This document shows, in pieces, positions 1 to 8,772 of a stretch of 64,000 bases of DNA (positions within the stretch are counted from its first letter, which is position 1; each line of letters opens with the position of its first letter). Made by a program: the position numbers and the translations under genes. Under the pieces are notes generated by a model. The model was not told the DNA's origin. It worked only from the letters and a program-made list of their open reading frames with translations, and searched no databases. The stretch covers positions 2,348,516-2,412,515 of the forward strand of contig NZ_BCUR01000004.1 in NCBI RefSeq assembly GCF_003569005.1, given 5' to 3'. Source of the stretch: Vibrio superstes. Lineage in GTDB: Bacteria; Pseudomonadota; Gammaproteobacteria; Enterobacterales; Vibrionaceae.

Positions 1-724
1 CCTCTTCAAATTGCGCTCGTCTTGCTGGGTTCACAGCAGAAACAATAAAGCCGATATCAGGGTACTTCTCTTGCAGCAATTTACAGCCGCCAATGAAGTC
101 TTCTGCCATCAGTTTGATCTCGCCGCGACGACTGCCTGGTAATACCGCTATCCAGCGCTTGTCTTGCTCTAAACCAAAACGCTCGCGAGCCTCTGATTTA
201 CTCGAATGCAAAGGAATGGCGTCGGCAAGTGTATGCCCAACAAACTCACAAGCCACGTTGTATTTATCGTAGAAGGCCTTCTCAAAAGGTAAGAATGCTA
301 AGACTAGGTCTGTCGCTGCATCGATCTTGAAGATACGCTTTGGTCGCCATGCCCATACCGATGGGCTGACGTAATGCACGGTTTTAAGGCCGGCATTTTT
401 TAGCTCGAGCTCAAGACGCAGATTAAAATCAGGGGCGTCGATGCCGATAAATACATCCGGTTGCCATTCTTTAAAGAACTTAGCCACTTCTTTCTTAATG
501 TGCAGAATGCGACGCAATCGACCTAATACCTCAACCAAGCCCATGACTGAAAGCTCTTCCATATCAAACAGAGAGCGACACCCCAAGGCTTGCATCTTAG
601 GCCCAGCGATACCGACAAATTCTGCATCAGGGTAGCGTTGCTGGATCCCTTTAATAAGACCCTCGCCAAGAGTGTCTCCAGACAACTCTCCGACAACAAC
701 ACCGATACGCAATGGTCGACTCAT
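1..724 (-). CDS. lpxB: Lipid-A-disaccharide synthase, partial (C-terminus off the left edge)
   Basis: Joins UDP-2,3-diacylglucosamine to lipid X to form the lipid A disaccharide at the inner face of the cytoplasmic membrane. Translating the minus strand from the ATG at 722-724 gives an open frame to the window edge, about 241 of the usual ~380 residues. The N-terminus has the glycine-rich GT-B start GVVVGELSGDTLGE, then PDVFIGIDAPDFN and HYVSPSVWAWRP, and the visible part ends shortly after VLPGSRRGEI, all typical of LpxB. It lies downstream of lpxA in the same direction, but a hairpin with a T-run separates them. The missing third of the protein lies outside the window. Confidence 0.96.
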   Translation of the reverse strand, partial: MSRPLRIGVVVGELSGDTLGEGLIKGIQQRYPDAEFVGIAGPKMQALGCRSLFDMEELSVMGLVEVLGRLRRILHIKKEVAKFFKEWQPDVFIGIDAPDFNLRLELELKNAGLKTVHYVSPSVWAWRPKRIFKIDAATDLVLAFLPFEKAFYDKYNVACEFVGHTLADAIPLHSSKSEARERFGLEQDKRWIAVLPGSRRGEIKLMAEDFIGGCKLLQEKYPDIGFIVSAVNPARRAQFEE

Positions 725-759
725 ACTAGGCTCTCCTGAGGTATTTCCTGAAATATACA

Positions 760-790
760 AACAAAAAGACCGCCCATTACAGCGATCTTT
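760..790 (-). terminator. Putative intrinsic terminator between lpxA and lpxB
   Basis: On the minus strand a nine-pair stem (782-790 with 765-773, one G-T pair, loop 774-781) runs into five T residues. It sits in the 90-base gap after lpxA. Because lpxB is normally co-transcribed with lpxA, this may be a partial terminator or attenuator. Confidence 0.55.
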
Positions 791-814
791 TAGAGGGTCA
801 ACTAAACACTGAAA

Positions 815-1606
815 TCAGCGAATGATGCCACGATTAACATCATTATTTAGATAGTCCATAAACTGCTTAACCGCTGGGTATTCCTCAGCTGATTTGGCAA
901 TCTCTTCTTTGGCTTCATCTAAGGTTAGACCTGAGCGATACAGTGTTTTGAACGCACGACGCACAGCTAGAATATCTTGCTTCTCAAAGCCGCGACGCTT
1001 CATGCCCTCAGAGTTGATACCGATTGGGCTACAGTGGTTGCCCTGTGCCATTACAAATGGCGGGATATCTTGAGCTACGGTTGAGCCACCACCAACAAAG
1101 GCATGCGCACCTAGCGTACAGAACTGATGTACCGGAACCAAGGCGGTCAAGATAACATAATCTTGAACCTTCACGTGACCAGCAAGAGTCGCATTGTTAC
1201 CCAAGATAACGTTGTCACCAATCACACAGTCATGTGCAATGTGTGCGTTGACACAAAATAGGTTATCACTACCTACTTGAGTAATGCCTTTATCCTGAAT
1301 CGTGCCGCGATGCATTTGCACACTTTCACGAATCACATTGCGATCACCAACAATAAGTTGCGTGGCTTCGCCTTGATATTTCTTATCTTGGTTTTCTTCA
1401 CCCAAAATAGCAAAAGAGAACACGCGGTTTCCATTACCAATCTTGGTCAAACCTTTAATTACGACATGAGACATAATCTCGTTGTCTTCACCAATCTCTA
1501 CATCGCCACTGATGTATGTAAACGGGCCTACCGTTGTGTTGGCACCAATTTTTACATTACCTTCAATAACTGCAGTAGGGTGAATTTTTGCAGTAGGATC
1601 AATCAT
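815..1606 (-). CDS. lpxA: UDP-N-acetylglucosamine O-acyltransferase LpxA
   Basis: First step of lipid A synthesis: moves a 3-hydroxyacyl chain from ACP to the 3-OH of UDP-GlcNAc in the cytoplasm. The N-terminal two thirds is a run of left-handed beta-helix hexapeptides (for example IHPTAVIEGNVKIGANTTVG), and the region around NVIRESVQMHRGT and NAHIAHDCVIGDN carries the family's catalytic histidine area. The C-terminus is the helical LpxA acceptor domain (GFEKQDILAVRRAFKTLYR). The frame stays open a further 7 codons upstream, but MIDPTAKIHPTAVIEG matches the usual start and gives 263 residues, the family length. That ATG (1604-1606) lies one base after the fabZ stop, so the two are probably translationally coupled. 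Confidence 0.96.
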   Translation of the reverse strand: MIDPTAKIHPTAVIEGNVKIGANTTVGPFTYISGDVEIGEDNEIMSHVVIKGLTKIGNGNRVFSFAILGEENQDKKYQGEATQLIVGDRNVIRESVQMHRGTIQDKGITQVGSDNLFCVNAHIAHDCVIGDNVILGNNATLAGHVKVQDYVILTALVPVHQFCTLGAHAFVGGGSTVAQDIPPFVMAQGNHCSPIGINSEGMKRRGFEKQDILAVRRAFKTLYRSGLTLDEAKEEIAKSAEEYPAVKQFMDYLNNDVNRGIIR

Positions 1607-1607
1607 A

Positions 1608-2060
1608 TTAGAATTCTCGACGAGCACATTTCAGTTCTGCAGAACAAACAACCTCACCATCGACTTTAGCAACACCGTTGAACATCGCGATACCACGACG
1701 ATTTTTCAACAGTTCTACTTCGATGATCATTTGGTCACCAGGGCTAACAGGTTTACGGAACTTCGCTTGGTCAACACTAGCAAAGTAGTACAATTCATTT
1801 TCTTTTGGTTCACCAAAGGTCTTGAACGCAAGTAGGCCAGTTGCTTGAGCCATCGCTTCTAGGATAAGAACCCCTGGAAAAACAGGTAGTTGAGGAAAGT
1901 GACCTTGGAACTGAGGTTCGTTAAAGCTCACGTTTTTCAAACCAATCAGGTACTTACCTTCTTCAAAATCGGTTACTCGATCAAGCAGTAGAAACGGGTA
2001 ACGGTGTGGAAGAAGTGATTGGATCTCCATTATATCCATGGTCTTTTTTTCAGAAGTCAA
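1608..2060 (-). CDS. fabZ: 3-hydroxyacyl-ACP dehydratase FabZ
   Basis: Dehydrates (3R)-hydroxyacyl-ACP in type II fatty-acid elongation; it competes with LpxA and LpxD for hydroxymyristoyl-ACP. It is a 150-residue hot-dog protein with the signature LLPHRYPFLLLDRV and the active-site stretch GHFPQLPVFPGVLILEAMAQ (catalytic His and Glu). The start is TTG, preceded at good spacing by AAGGAA, and TTG is also my recollection for E. coli fabZ. A TATAAT (minus strand, just after the hairpin at 2111-2136) may provide a local promoter. lpxA follows after one base. Confidence 0.96.
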   Translation of the reverse strand: MTSEKKTMDIMEIQSLLPHRYPFLLLDRVTDFEEGKYLIGLKNVSFNEPQFQGHFPQLPVFPGVLILEAMAQATGLLAFKTFGEPKENELYYFASVDQAKFRKPVSPGDQMIIEVELLKNRRGIAMFNGVAKVDGEVVCSAELKCARREF

Positions 2061-2106
2061 AGTTCAGTTCCTTTAATGTAACGCTTTAATTTATTTGAGA
2101 ATTATA

Positions 2107-2136
2107 GACTAAAAAGACCTGCTTATTGCAGGCCTT
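2107..2136 (-). terminator. Intrinsic terminator after lpxD
   Basis: On the minus strand a GC-rich stem (CCTGC/GCAGG core extended by AAG/CTT, loop AATAA) is followed by TTTTTAG. It lies in the 86-base lpxD-fabZ gap and is immediately followed by a TATAAT, so fabZ-lpxA may be expressed partly on their own. Confidence 0.6.
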
Positions 2137-2146
2137 AATGCTAACT

Positions 2147-3166
2147 TTATTCGCCAAGCCTTTTTTCAATCTCGCCGAGGCGATTCAGCATGTCTTCTAG
2201 CCTATTTAGGCGAGCAACAGATTTGCGCCACTCCCTATTAGGTTGTGCCGGCATACCAGAGGAGTATACCCCTTTCTCAGTGATACTCTTAAGGATCATA
2301 GCTCGACCTGAGATCATTGTCCCGTCTGCTATTTCCAAGTGTCCCGAGATGGCTGCACCGCCACCAATAATACAATATTTGCCGATATGGGTACTACCAC
2401 CAACGACAGTACCGCCAGCAATGCAAGAACCGTAATCGATACGCACGTTGTGACCAATCTGAAGTTGGTTATCCAGAATCACATTACTTTCAATAATGGT
2501 GTCATCTAGGGCACCTCTATCAACGGTAGTGCTTGCACCAATTTCGACTCGATCGCCGATTTTTACCGAACCAACTTGTGGGATCTTAATCCACTCGCCA
2601 CGTTCGTTTGCATAACCAAAGCCATCAGCACCAATTACAGAGCTTGAGTGGAACACACAACGCTCACCTACTTCAACGTGATGGTAGATAGTTGCGTTCG
2701 CCCACATCCAAGTGCCTGCGCCGATTTTAGCATTTTTGCCAACATAGGCGCCTGCGCCAATGCAGACGTTGTCACCAAGAACTGCACCCGATTCTACAGT
2801 AGCATTTGGGCCCACTGAAACGTTGCTTCCTAAGGTTACGTCATCTGCAATAAATGCCGACGCAGAAATCCCTACAGCAGGTACTTCAGCGTTATTCAAT
2901 GCTTGAGCCACCTTGGCATACGCCACATAAGGGTCGGCAACAACAAGAACATTACCAGCGCAATGCTCTCGTTCGCTTTCTTTAACCATGACCACTGACG
3001 CTTTACACTCTGGCAGTTGCTTCTTGTAGCGAGGATTAGACAGGAAGGTCATTTGCCCCTCTACTGCTTTATCCATCGCTGCCACAGAAGAAATCGTAGC
3101 ATCTGGGTCACCATACAGTGTGCCACCCGTGATTTGTTCAAGTTGTTTTAGCGTCAGTTTTGTCAT
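2147..3166 (-). CDS. lpxD: UDP-3-O-(3-hydroxyacyl)glucosamine N-acyltransferase LpxD
   Basis: Third lipid A step: N-acylates UDP-3-O-acyl-glucosamine using hydroxyacyl-ACP. At 339 residues it has family length. The N-terminal domain (about 1-100, MTKLTLKQLEQITGGTLYGD through VVADPYVAYAKVAQAL) is the uridine-binding LpxD domain; residues about 105-310 are hexapeptide repeats of the left-handed beta-helix with the HHVEV and IGHNVRIDYG histidine areas; the end is a short helix (ARLNRLEDMLNRLGEIEKRL). It starts 6 bases after the skp stop, in the bamA-skp-lpxD order usual for gammaproteobacteria. Confidence 0.97.
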   Translation of the reverse strand: MTKLTLKQLEQITGGTLYGDPDATISSVAAMDKAVEGQMTFLSNPRYKKQLPECKASVVMVKESEREHCAGNVLVVADPYVAYAKVAQALNNAEVPAVGISASAFIADDVTLGSNVSVGPNATVESGAVLGDNVCIGAGAYVGKNAKIGAGTWMWANATIYHHVEVGERCVFHSSSVIGADGFGYANERGEWIKIPQVGSVKIGDRVEIGASTTVDRGALDDTIIESNVILDNQLQIGHNVRIDYGSCIAGGTVVGGSTHIGKYCIIGGGAAISGHLEIADGTMISGRAMILKSITEKGVYSSGMPAQPNREWRKSVARLNRLEDMLNRLGEIEKRLGE

Positions 3167-3172
3167 AGTCGA

Positions 3173-3682
3173 TTACTTAAGCTCGTCGATTACTTTTTGA
3201 GAAAGGTCCAGTTCAGGTTTAGCGTATTGTAGAGCTTGTGCATCTACAACCATATCAATACCTTCACGCTCGGCAACTACACCGATTGCATCTTGGATAA
3301 CTTTAAATAGTTTTTGTTTCTCTTGAGCTTCACGACGCTTGCCGTCACGCTCTAGAGCTTGACCTTTAAGCTTGTATTCAGCCTCAAGACCAGCGATTTC
3401 GATTTGCAGCTTACGAACACCGTCATCACCAAGCAATTCGCCATCGCGACGTGCCTGATCCATTTTGCTCTTAATCTTTCCTTCAATTTCTTTTAGCTCA
3501 GCCGACTTGTCTTTGAACTCATCTTGAAGAGTTCTAAGAACAGCCTCACGCTGAGGAAGCTCTTGAAAGATCTGAGCGGTATTCACGTATGCAACCTTCT
3601 GCGCAGCTTCTGCCGCGTGCGCTGCCAAAGATGTAGTGAGTACTACAAGGCTCAGGCCTGCTGCTTTAATTAGTTTTTTCAA
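3173..3682 (-). CDS. skp: Periplasmic chaperone Skp/OmpH
   Basis: Trimeric periplasmic holdase that carries unfolded outer-membrane proteins towards BamA. The 169-residue product has a Sec signal peptide (MKKLIKAAGLSLVVLTTSLAAHA, cut after AHA), a small beta body starting KVAYVNTAQIFQELP, and a long charged coiled coil (about 50-130) forming the jellyfish-like arms. The start codon is TTG, supported by GAGG eight bases upstream and by the signal peptide; no in-frame ATG gives a sensible alternative. It lies between bamA (17-base gap) and lpxD (6-base gap), so the three are almost certainly one transcript. Confidence 0.95.
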   Translation of the reverse strand: MKKLIKAAGLSLVVLTTSLAAHAAEAAQKVAYVNTAQIFQELPQREAVLRTLQDEFKDKSAELKEIEGKIKSKMDQARRDGELLGDDGVRKLQIEIAGLEAEYKLKGQALERDGKRREAQEKQKLFKVIQDAIGVVAEREGIDMVVDAQALQYAKPELDLSQKVIDELK

Positions 3683-3699
3683 AGTTTTTTCCTCAAAGT

Positions 3700-6138
3700 T
3701 TAGAAGGTTCTACCAATTGTAAAGGTGAAGACCTCTTTATCGTCACCCTCATAAATTTCTATAGGTGTTGCCAACGAGAAGACCAATGGTCCCATCGGAG
3801 ACATCCACTGCATTGCAGCACCAACGGAAGCACGGAATGCAAACGGGTCTGAGTAGTCGTAGTAGTATTTAGAGCCCGGTAGGTTCTCATCAATAGCTAC
3901 ATCAGTAAACTCGGTATCCCACACGCTTGCAATATCAAAGAAGACACTGGTACGAAGCTGGTTGCGGAACTCATCGCCCGCAAATGGCGTCGGTACAATC
4001 AACTCGATACTACCCAACATGGTTGCGTTACCACCCGCCGATTCATCTGTTGCTGAGTAACATGGGTTGTTACCACCACCATTGCCTGAACAACCTGTTG
4101 GGTCGTTGTACACGGCTTTTGGACCCGCTGAGTTGGAGCCAAAACCACGCAGCGTGGTAAAGCCGCCGGCATAGAAGTTCTCATAGAATGGGAACAGATT
4201 GTCGTTACCGTCAGTCTTGCCATAGCCATTACCATAACCTAAGCGGCCACGTAGCAGTAGTGCAAAGGTTTGCTTCTGGTTTAGTGGGAAGTACTGTCTC
4301 GCATCATACTGAACTTTAAAGTACTGGGCATCAGAACCAGGAACCGTCATCTTACCCGTCAGGCGTTGGTGGTTACCTGAAGTTGGGAAAATACCACGGT
4401 TTAGATTATTACGCGTCCATGTCAGAGAAACATCAAAATCGTCTGTATCTAACGTATTATTGAGTGGATCGTAGTTATCACCTTGAGATTGAAGGAATTT
4501 TTCAATCTGAACGTATGGGTCAAGGTTGGACAAACTGTTGTGCGTATAGCCAAGGCCTACCTCGAAGAAGTTCAATTCATCAAATGGGAAACCCCAAGTC
4601 AAAGAACCACCGTAACTTTCGTTGGTATAGTCGACGATACCTGCTTCCGAGGCTTCAAATTTGTTGTAGAAGATCTTACCACCCAGACTCACACCATCAA
4701 GGTTCCAGTATGGGTCACGGTACTCCAAGCTAATATTTTGTTGGTAGTCGTTCGTCATTGCGTTGATACCAACGCGGTTACCTGTACCTAAGAAGTTGTC
4801 TTGTTGAAGACCAAGCTGGAAGCTAATACCTGATTCAGTACCGTAGCCAACACCAAAGTTAACACTGCCTGAGTTCGCTTCTTTCACAGAGTACACCACG
4901 TCCACTTGGTCAGCAGTACCTGGTACTCGAACGGTCTGAACATCAACGGTTTCAAAGAAGCCCAAACGGTTCAAACGAGTCTTACCTGTTTCTAGGTTTC
5001 TCGAGTTCAGCCAGCTGCCTTCCATTTGACGCATCTCGCGACGTAGTACTTCGTCTTTGGTGATGTTGTTACCCACAAAACGAATGTCGCGAACATAAAT
5101 ACGGTTACCCGCTTCTACATTCACTACTAGAGATACGGTGTTATTCTCGTCATCAAATTCTGGGATGGTGCGCACGTTAGGATAAGCGTAACCAGCTTCA
5201 CCTAGCACTCGCTTAATTGACTCTTCCATTCCAGTCACAGCGCCGCCACTATAGACATCGCCTTTCTCAAATGGGTTCATCACTTCAAATTCTTCGCGCT
5301 TACCGATCAGCTCACCACGGACCTCGACGTCTTCAACCTTGTACTGCTCACCCTCATCTAAGAATAGAGTGATGTATACCCCTTTCTTATCCGGCGAGAT
5401 AGCAACCTGGCTAGAGTCGACCTTAAACTTCAGGTAGCCCTGATCCAGATAGTAAGATTTCAGCGCTTCCAGGTCACCGGCTAGCACTTGCTTCTGGTAT
5501 TTATCGTCCGCCATGAAGTTCCACCATGGCACGTTAACATTTAGGTTAAAGCGCGATAAAAGATCACTGTCTGAATAGACGGTATTACCGATGAAGTTAA
5601 TCTGTTGGATCTTGGCTGAAACGCCCTCAGAGAAGACAAATTTCAAGTCAGCACGGTTACGAGGAAGAGGCGTTACAACCGCTTGTACAGACGCGTTGTA
5701 TTTACCCACGCTGTAGTAAAAATCCTCAAGCCCCTTCTCTATAGTACTCAATGCAGTGCGGTCTAACGCCTCACCCACTTGAACACCTGATGAATTTAGG
5801 TTTTGTTGTAGCTGCTCTTCTTCAATGGCCTTGTTGCCAGAGAATGAAACACTCGCAATAGTAGGGCGTTCTGTAACTCGAACCACCAACACATTGCCAT
5901 CGCGCAACACCTTTACATCTTCATAGTTGCCAGAACGGTATAAAGATTTAATGATATCCGATACATCCTTTGAGCCGACATCATCGCCAACACGAACAGG
6001 CATCTCCAATAGTGCAGCACCTAATGCAACGCGCTGCAAACCTTCGATTCTTATATCTTCAACTACAAAATTTTCTGCACCGTGAACAGCACTACTTCCA
6101 AGTAGTAACGCGGTAAGCAGGATACGTTTTAGCGACAT
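3700..6138 (-). CDS. bamA: Outer membrane protein assembly factor BamA
   Basis: Essential core of the BAM complex, inserting beta-barrel proteins into the outer membrane. 812 residues: signal peptide (about 1-20, ending AVHGAE), five periplasmic POTRA domains (about 21-425, each with the IEGLQRVALGA-like or VEDVEVRGE-like beta-alpha pattern), then the 16-strand barrel. Visible landmarks are FTTLRGFGSNSAGP (the conserved (V/L)RGF motif of loop 6), two cysteines in the following extracellular loop as in E. coli, and a C-terminal beta-signal ending FTIGRTF with terminal Phe. AGGAAG precedes the ATG. rseP lies 46 bases upstream in the same direction. Confidence 0.98.
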   Translation of the reverse strand: MSLKRILLTALLLGSSAVHGAENFVVEDIRIEGLQRVALGAALLEMPVRVGDDVGSKDVSDIIKSLYRSGNYEDVKVLRDGNVLVVRVTERPTIASVSFSGNKAIEEEQLQQNLNSSGVQVGEALDRTALSTIEKGLEDFYYSVGKYNASVQAVVTPLPRNRADLKFVFSEGVSAKIQQINFIGNTVYSDSDLLSRFNLNVNVPWWNFMADDKYQKQVLAGDLEALKSYYLDQGYLKFKVDSSQVAISPDKKGVYITLFLDEGEQYKVEDVEVRGELIGKREEFEVMNPFEKGDVYSGGAVTGMEESIKRVLGEAGYAYPNVRTIPEFDDENNTVSLVVNVEAGNRIYVRDIRFVGNNITKDEVLRREMRQMEGSWLNSRNLETGKTRLNRLGFFETVDVQTVRVPGTADQVDVVYSVKEANSGSVNFGVGYGTESGISFQLGLQQDNFLGTGNRVGINAMTNDYQQNISLEYRDPYWNLDGVSLGGKIFYNKFEASEAGIVDYTNESYGGSLTWGFPFDELNFFEVGLGYTHNSLSNLDPYVQIEKFLQSQGDNYDPLNNTLDTDDFDVSLTWTRNNLNRGIFPTSGNHQRLTGKMTVPGSDAQYFKVQYDARQYFPLNQKQTFALLLRGRLGYGNGYGKTDGNDNLFPFYENFYAGGFTTLRGFGSNSAGPKAVYNDPTGCSGNGGGNNPCYSATDESAGGNATMLGSIELIVPTPFAGDEFRNQLRTSVFFDIASVWDTEFTDVAIDENLPGSKYYYDYSDPFAFRASVGAAMQWMSPMGPLVFSLATPIEIYEGDDKEVFTFTIGRTF

Positions 6139-6184
6139 ATCGATTTCTAACTTCCTATAAAAATACGCTGTTTGTCCCGTTGGA

Positions 6185-7540
6185 CTACAGTCGCATAAAA
6201 TCGTTTAAAATTGCGATAGACATCAGTGCAAACACAATTGCGCCACCGACGCGGTACCCCATTTCTTGAATTTTCTCTGGTACCGGGCGACGAATCACCG
6301 CTTCGACCGCAAAAAACAACAGATGCCCGCCATCCAATATAGGCAGTGGCACCAAGTTGATTATCCCTAGGTTAATACTTATTAAGGCTAAAAAGCCAAG
6401 AAAATAAGCTATACCATAATCTGCTGTCGCTCCAGCTCCCTTGGCTATAGATATTGGGCCACTCAGGTTGTTCAACCCTACGTCACCCACGACTAATTTT
6501 TTCAACATGCTTAGCGTTAGAGAGATCACCTGCTTAGTTTTCTCAATCGCTTTACCGACAGACTCTACAGGACCAAACCTCAGGTCAAATCGATACTCTT
6601 CAGGCCATTCACCCACTTCAGGTGATACGCCAGCGAAGCCCATATCTCCCTCTCGGGTTTCTCGTACACCTGGTGTAAGAGTGATGGGTACTGTCATACC
6701 ATCGCGATTAACCTCTAACTGCAATGGTAGGCCGGGATTATCGCGGATCATAGAAGCAAAGTCTTGCCACTCGCTCACAGAGTTATCATTCACTGATAAA
6801 ACCGTGTCCCCAACCTTAAGGCCCGCTTCCTCGGCTGCTCCGCCCTCTTGAACGTGAGCAAACGTTAGGAAAATCTCAGGAGAATACGGCCTAAAGCCTA
6901 ACGTGCCCATGGCGGACTCTTTCTCTGGATTGAAGTTCCAACCGTTAAGGTCAACAACCAAAGTCTGTTCTTGGCCAACTTCCTCTGGCGAAGTCACTGT
7001 TACCGTCATTTGATCATCGCCAATGCGCGAAATCAAACGCATGTTAACTGATTCCCAGTCCGCGGTTTTGACGCCATCGATGGACTTAAGTTCCATGCCT
7101 TGCTGAATTCCAGCCTGAGCAACAATAGAATTGGGAGTTACCTCACCAATTACAGGCTTAACTGCTGGAATACCAATCAGGAATACTAGCCAATAGGCCA
7201 AGACAGCAAAAAGGAAATTAGCAACAGGTCCCGCTGCAACAATGGCGCTTCGCTGCCATAGCTTCTTTTTATCAAAGGCTTGATTTTGTTCATGCTCTGC
7301 AACGTCTTCTACGCGCCCATCAAGCATCTTGACGTAGCCACCGAGTGGAATCACAGAAATAGAATACTCGGTTCCCGTCTTACCTATCTTTTTCCAGATA
7401 GATTTACCAAAACCGATAGAAAATTTATGAACCTTAACCCCACATTTACGGGCAACCCAAAAATGGCCATATTCATGAACTGCGACCAAAATGCCCAGCG
7501 CAACAATAAATGAAGCAAAATTCCATAATATGGAGGTCAT
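6185..7540 (-). CDS. rseP: Site-2 intramembrane zinc metalloprotease RseP
   Basis: Cuts the anti-sigma factor RseA inside the membrane after DegS has acted, releasing sigma-E; it also clears remnant signal peptides. The 451-residue product has the zinc-binding HEYGHFW in the first transmembrane helix (about residues 22-28), two periplasmic PDZ domains (about 120-310), and the second metal motif in the C-terminal part, NLVPLPILDGGHL (about 395-407), which carries the third ligand Asp. Membrane helices at both ends put the active site in the inner membrane. It is 11 bases downstream of dxr and just upstream of bamA, a sigma-E client, which is the normal gammaproteobacterial order. Confidence 0.97.
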   Translation of the reverse strand: MTSILWNFASFIVALGILVAVHEYGHFWVARKCGVKVHKFSIGFGKSIWKKIGKTGTEYSISVIPLGGYVKMLDGRVEDVAEHEQNQAFDKKKLWQRSAIVAAGPVANFLFAVLAYWLVFLIGIPAVKPVIGEVTPNSIVAQAGIQQGMELKSIDGVKTADWESVNMRLISRIGDDQMTVTVTSPEEVGQEQTLVVDLNGWNFNPEKESAMGTLGFRPYSPEIFLTFAHVQEGGAAEEAGLKVGDTVLSVNDNSVSEWQDFASMIRDNPGLPLQLEVNRDGMTVPITLTPGVRETREGDMGFAGVSPEVGEWPEEYRFDLRFGPVESVGKAIEKTKQVISLTLSMLKKLVVGDVGLNNLSGPISIAKGAGATADYGIAYFLGFLALISINLGIINLVPLPILDGGHLLFFAVEAVIRRPVPEKIQEMGYRVGGAIVFALMSIAILNDFMRL

Positions 7541-7551
7541 TACGTCTATCC

Positions 7552-8748
7552 TTAACCCAGTTGCTCGCGAGCGAGAATGCGCGCCATTCTATCTAGCTCT
7601 ATCAAGCTTTCCAAGCTATCCAATTGGTTGGCTTGCTCAGTTGCACAAACCTTGTTCATTACAGCACTATTTACTCGCGCAATATCAGTAAATGCTATCT
7701 TGTGTTGCAAAAACGCGTCCACTGCGACTTCATTTGCCGCATTCAACGCCGTTGTCGCGTGTTGCCCACTATAACAAGCTTCAATTGCCAGTTCCAAGCA
7801 CGGATATCTCGCAAAATCGGGTTTGATAAAGGTCAGCTCTCCCATCTCAGTGAAGTCTAGGGGCTTAACACCCGCTTCTACGCGCTGTGGATAAGAAAGC
7901 GTCAAGGCTATTGGCGTACACATATCAGGCTCGCCCATCTGTGCAAGTGTCGAGCCGTCGGTGTACTGCACCATTGAATGAATCACAGATTGAGGATGAA
8001 TAACCACTTGCAGGTGATCTTTATTGGCATTAAACAACCAGCGAGCCTCTATATATTCTAGGCCTTTATTCATCATGCTGGCAGAATCTACAGAGATCTT
8101 TGGGCCCATAGACCAGTTAGGATGGGCTATAGCTTGCTCTGGAGTTACCGAGGATAAGCTATCTATATCACTGTAGCGAAATGGTCCACCCGATCCTGTT
8201 AATAAGATCTTATGCACACCGGCATCATCAAGAGCGCAGTGACCCAAGTTAGTTTGAATGCTCTGAGGTAGACATTGAAAGATAGCGTTGTGTTCACTGT
8301 CCACAGGCATAAGCTCAGCGCCATGCTCTTTCACCGCATCCACAAATAGCTGACCGGACATTACCAGCGCTTCTTTATTGGCCAATAGCACTCGCTTGCC
8401 TGCCTTCACTGCCGCCATTGTAGACAACAGGCCCGCAGCGCCCACAATTGCCGCCATAACCATATCAACTTCAGGTAGCGAGGCAATATGGCAAAGCCCT
8501 TCTTCTCCCGCTAGAACCTCGGTTTTACAGCCAGCTGCTGCTAACTCTTTTTGTAAGATTAAAGCGGCCGCTTTATCCGCCATTGCGACATATTTAGGCC
8601 GCCATTGTTGGCACAGGGTAAACATTTGAGCATGGTTACTACCCGCACCAAGAGCAAACACACGGTATCGCAATGGGTTCTGCGCGATAACCTTAAGGGT
8701 GCTGCTACCGATTGAACCTGTAGCACCTAGAATAGTGATGTTTTTCAT
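7552..8748 (-). CDS. dxr: 1-deoxy-D-xylulose 5-phosphate reductoisomerase
   Basis: Second step of the MEP isoprenoid pathway: rearranges and reduces DXP to 2-C-methyl-D-erythritol 4-phosphate with NADPH. The N-terminal Rossmann motif is ILGATGSIGSSTL (residues about 5-17). The metal and substrate site is seen as LMPVDSEHNAIFQ (Asp/Glu ligands) and the flexible lid as IHPQSVIHSMVQYTDGS. Length 398 is standard. The first-step gene dxs is also in this window (43392-45257), and the product feeds uppS two genes downstream through IspA-type chemistry. It is cotranscribed with cdsA (24-base gap) and rseP. Confidence 0.98.
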   Translation of the reverse strand: MKNITILGATGSIGSSTLKVIAQNPLRYRVFALGAGSNHAQMFTLCQQWRPKYVAMADKAAALILQKELAAAGCKTEVLAGEEGLCHIASLPEVDMVMAAIVGAAGLLSTMAAVKAGKRVLLANKEALVMSGQLFVDAVKEHGAELMPVDSEHNAIFQCLPQSIQTNLGHCALDDAGVHKILLTGSGGPFRYSDIDSLSSVTPEQAIAHPNWSMGPKISVDSASMMNKGLEYIEARWLFNANKDHLQVVIHPQSVIHSMVQYTDGSTLAQMGEPDMCTPIALTLSYPQRVEAGVKPLDFTEMGELTFIKPDFARYPCLELAIEACYSGQHATTALNAANEVAVDAFLQHKIAFTDIARVNSAVMNKVCATEQANQLDSLESLIELDRMARILAREQLG

Positions 8749-8772
8749 GCTAATTGACCAAACAAGTGCCGT

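Noticed and set aside
3927..4791. Several overlapping frames antisense or out of frame within bamA
   Set aside because: bamA is unambiguous here; none of these has a start site or family signature.
6441..6851. 136-codon frame antisense to rseP
   Set aside because: Fully inside a conserved gene; low-complexity composition typical of a shadow frame.
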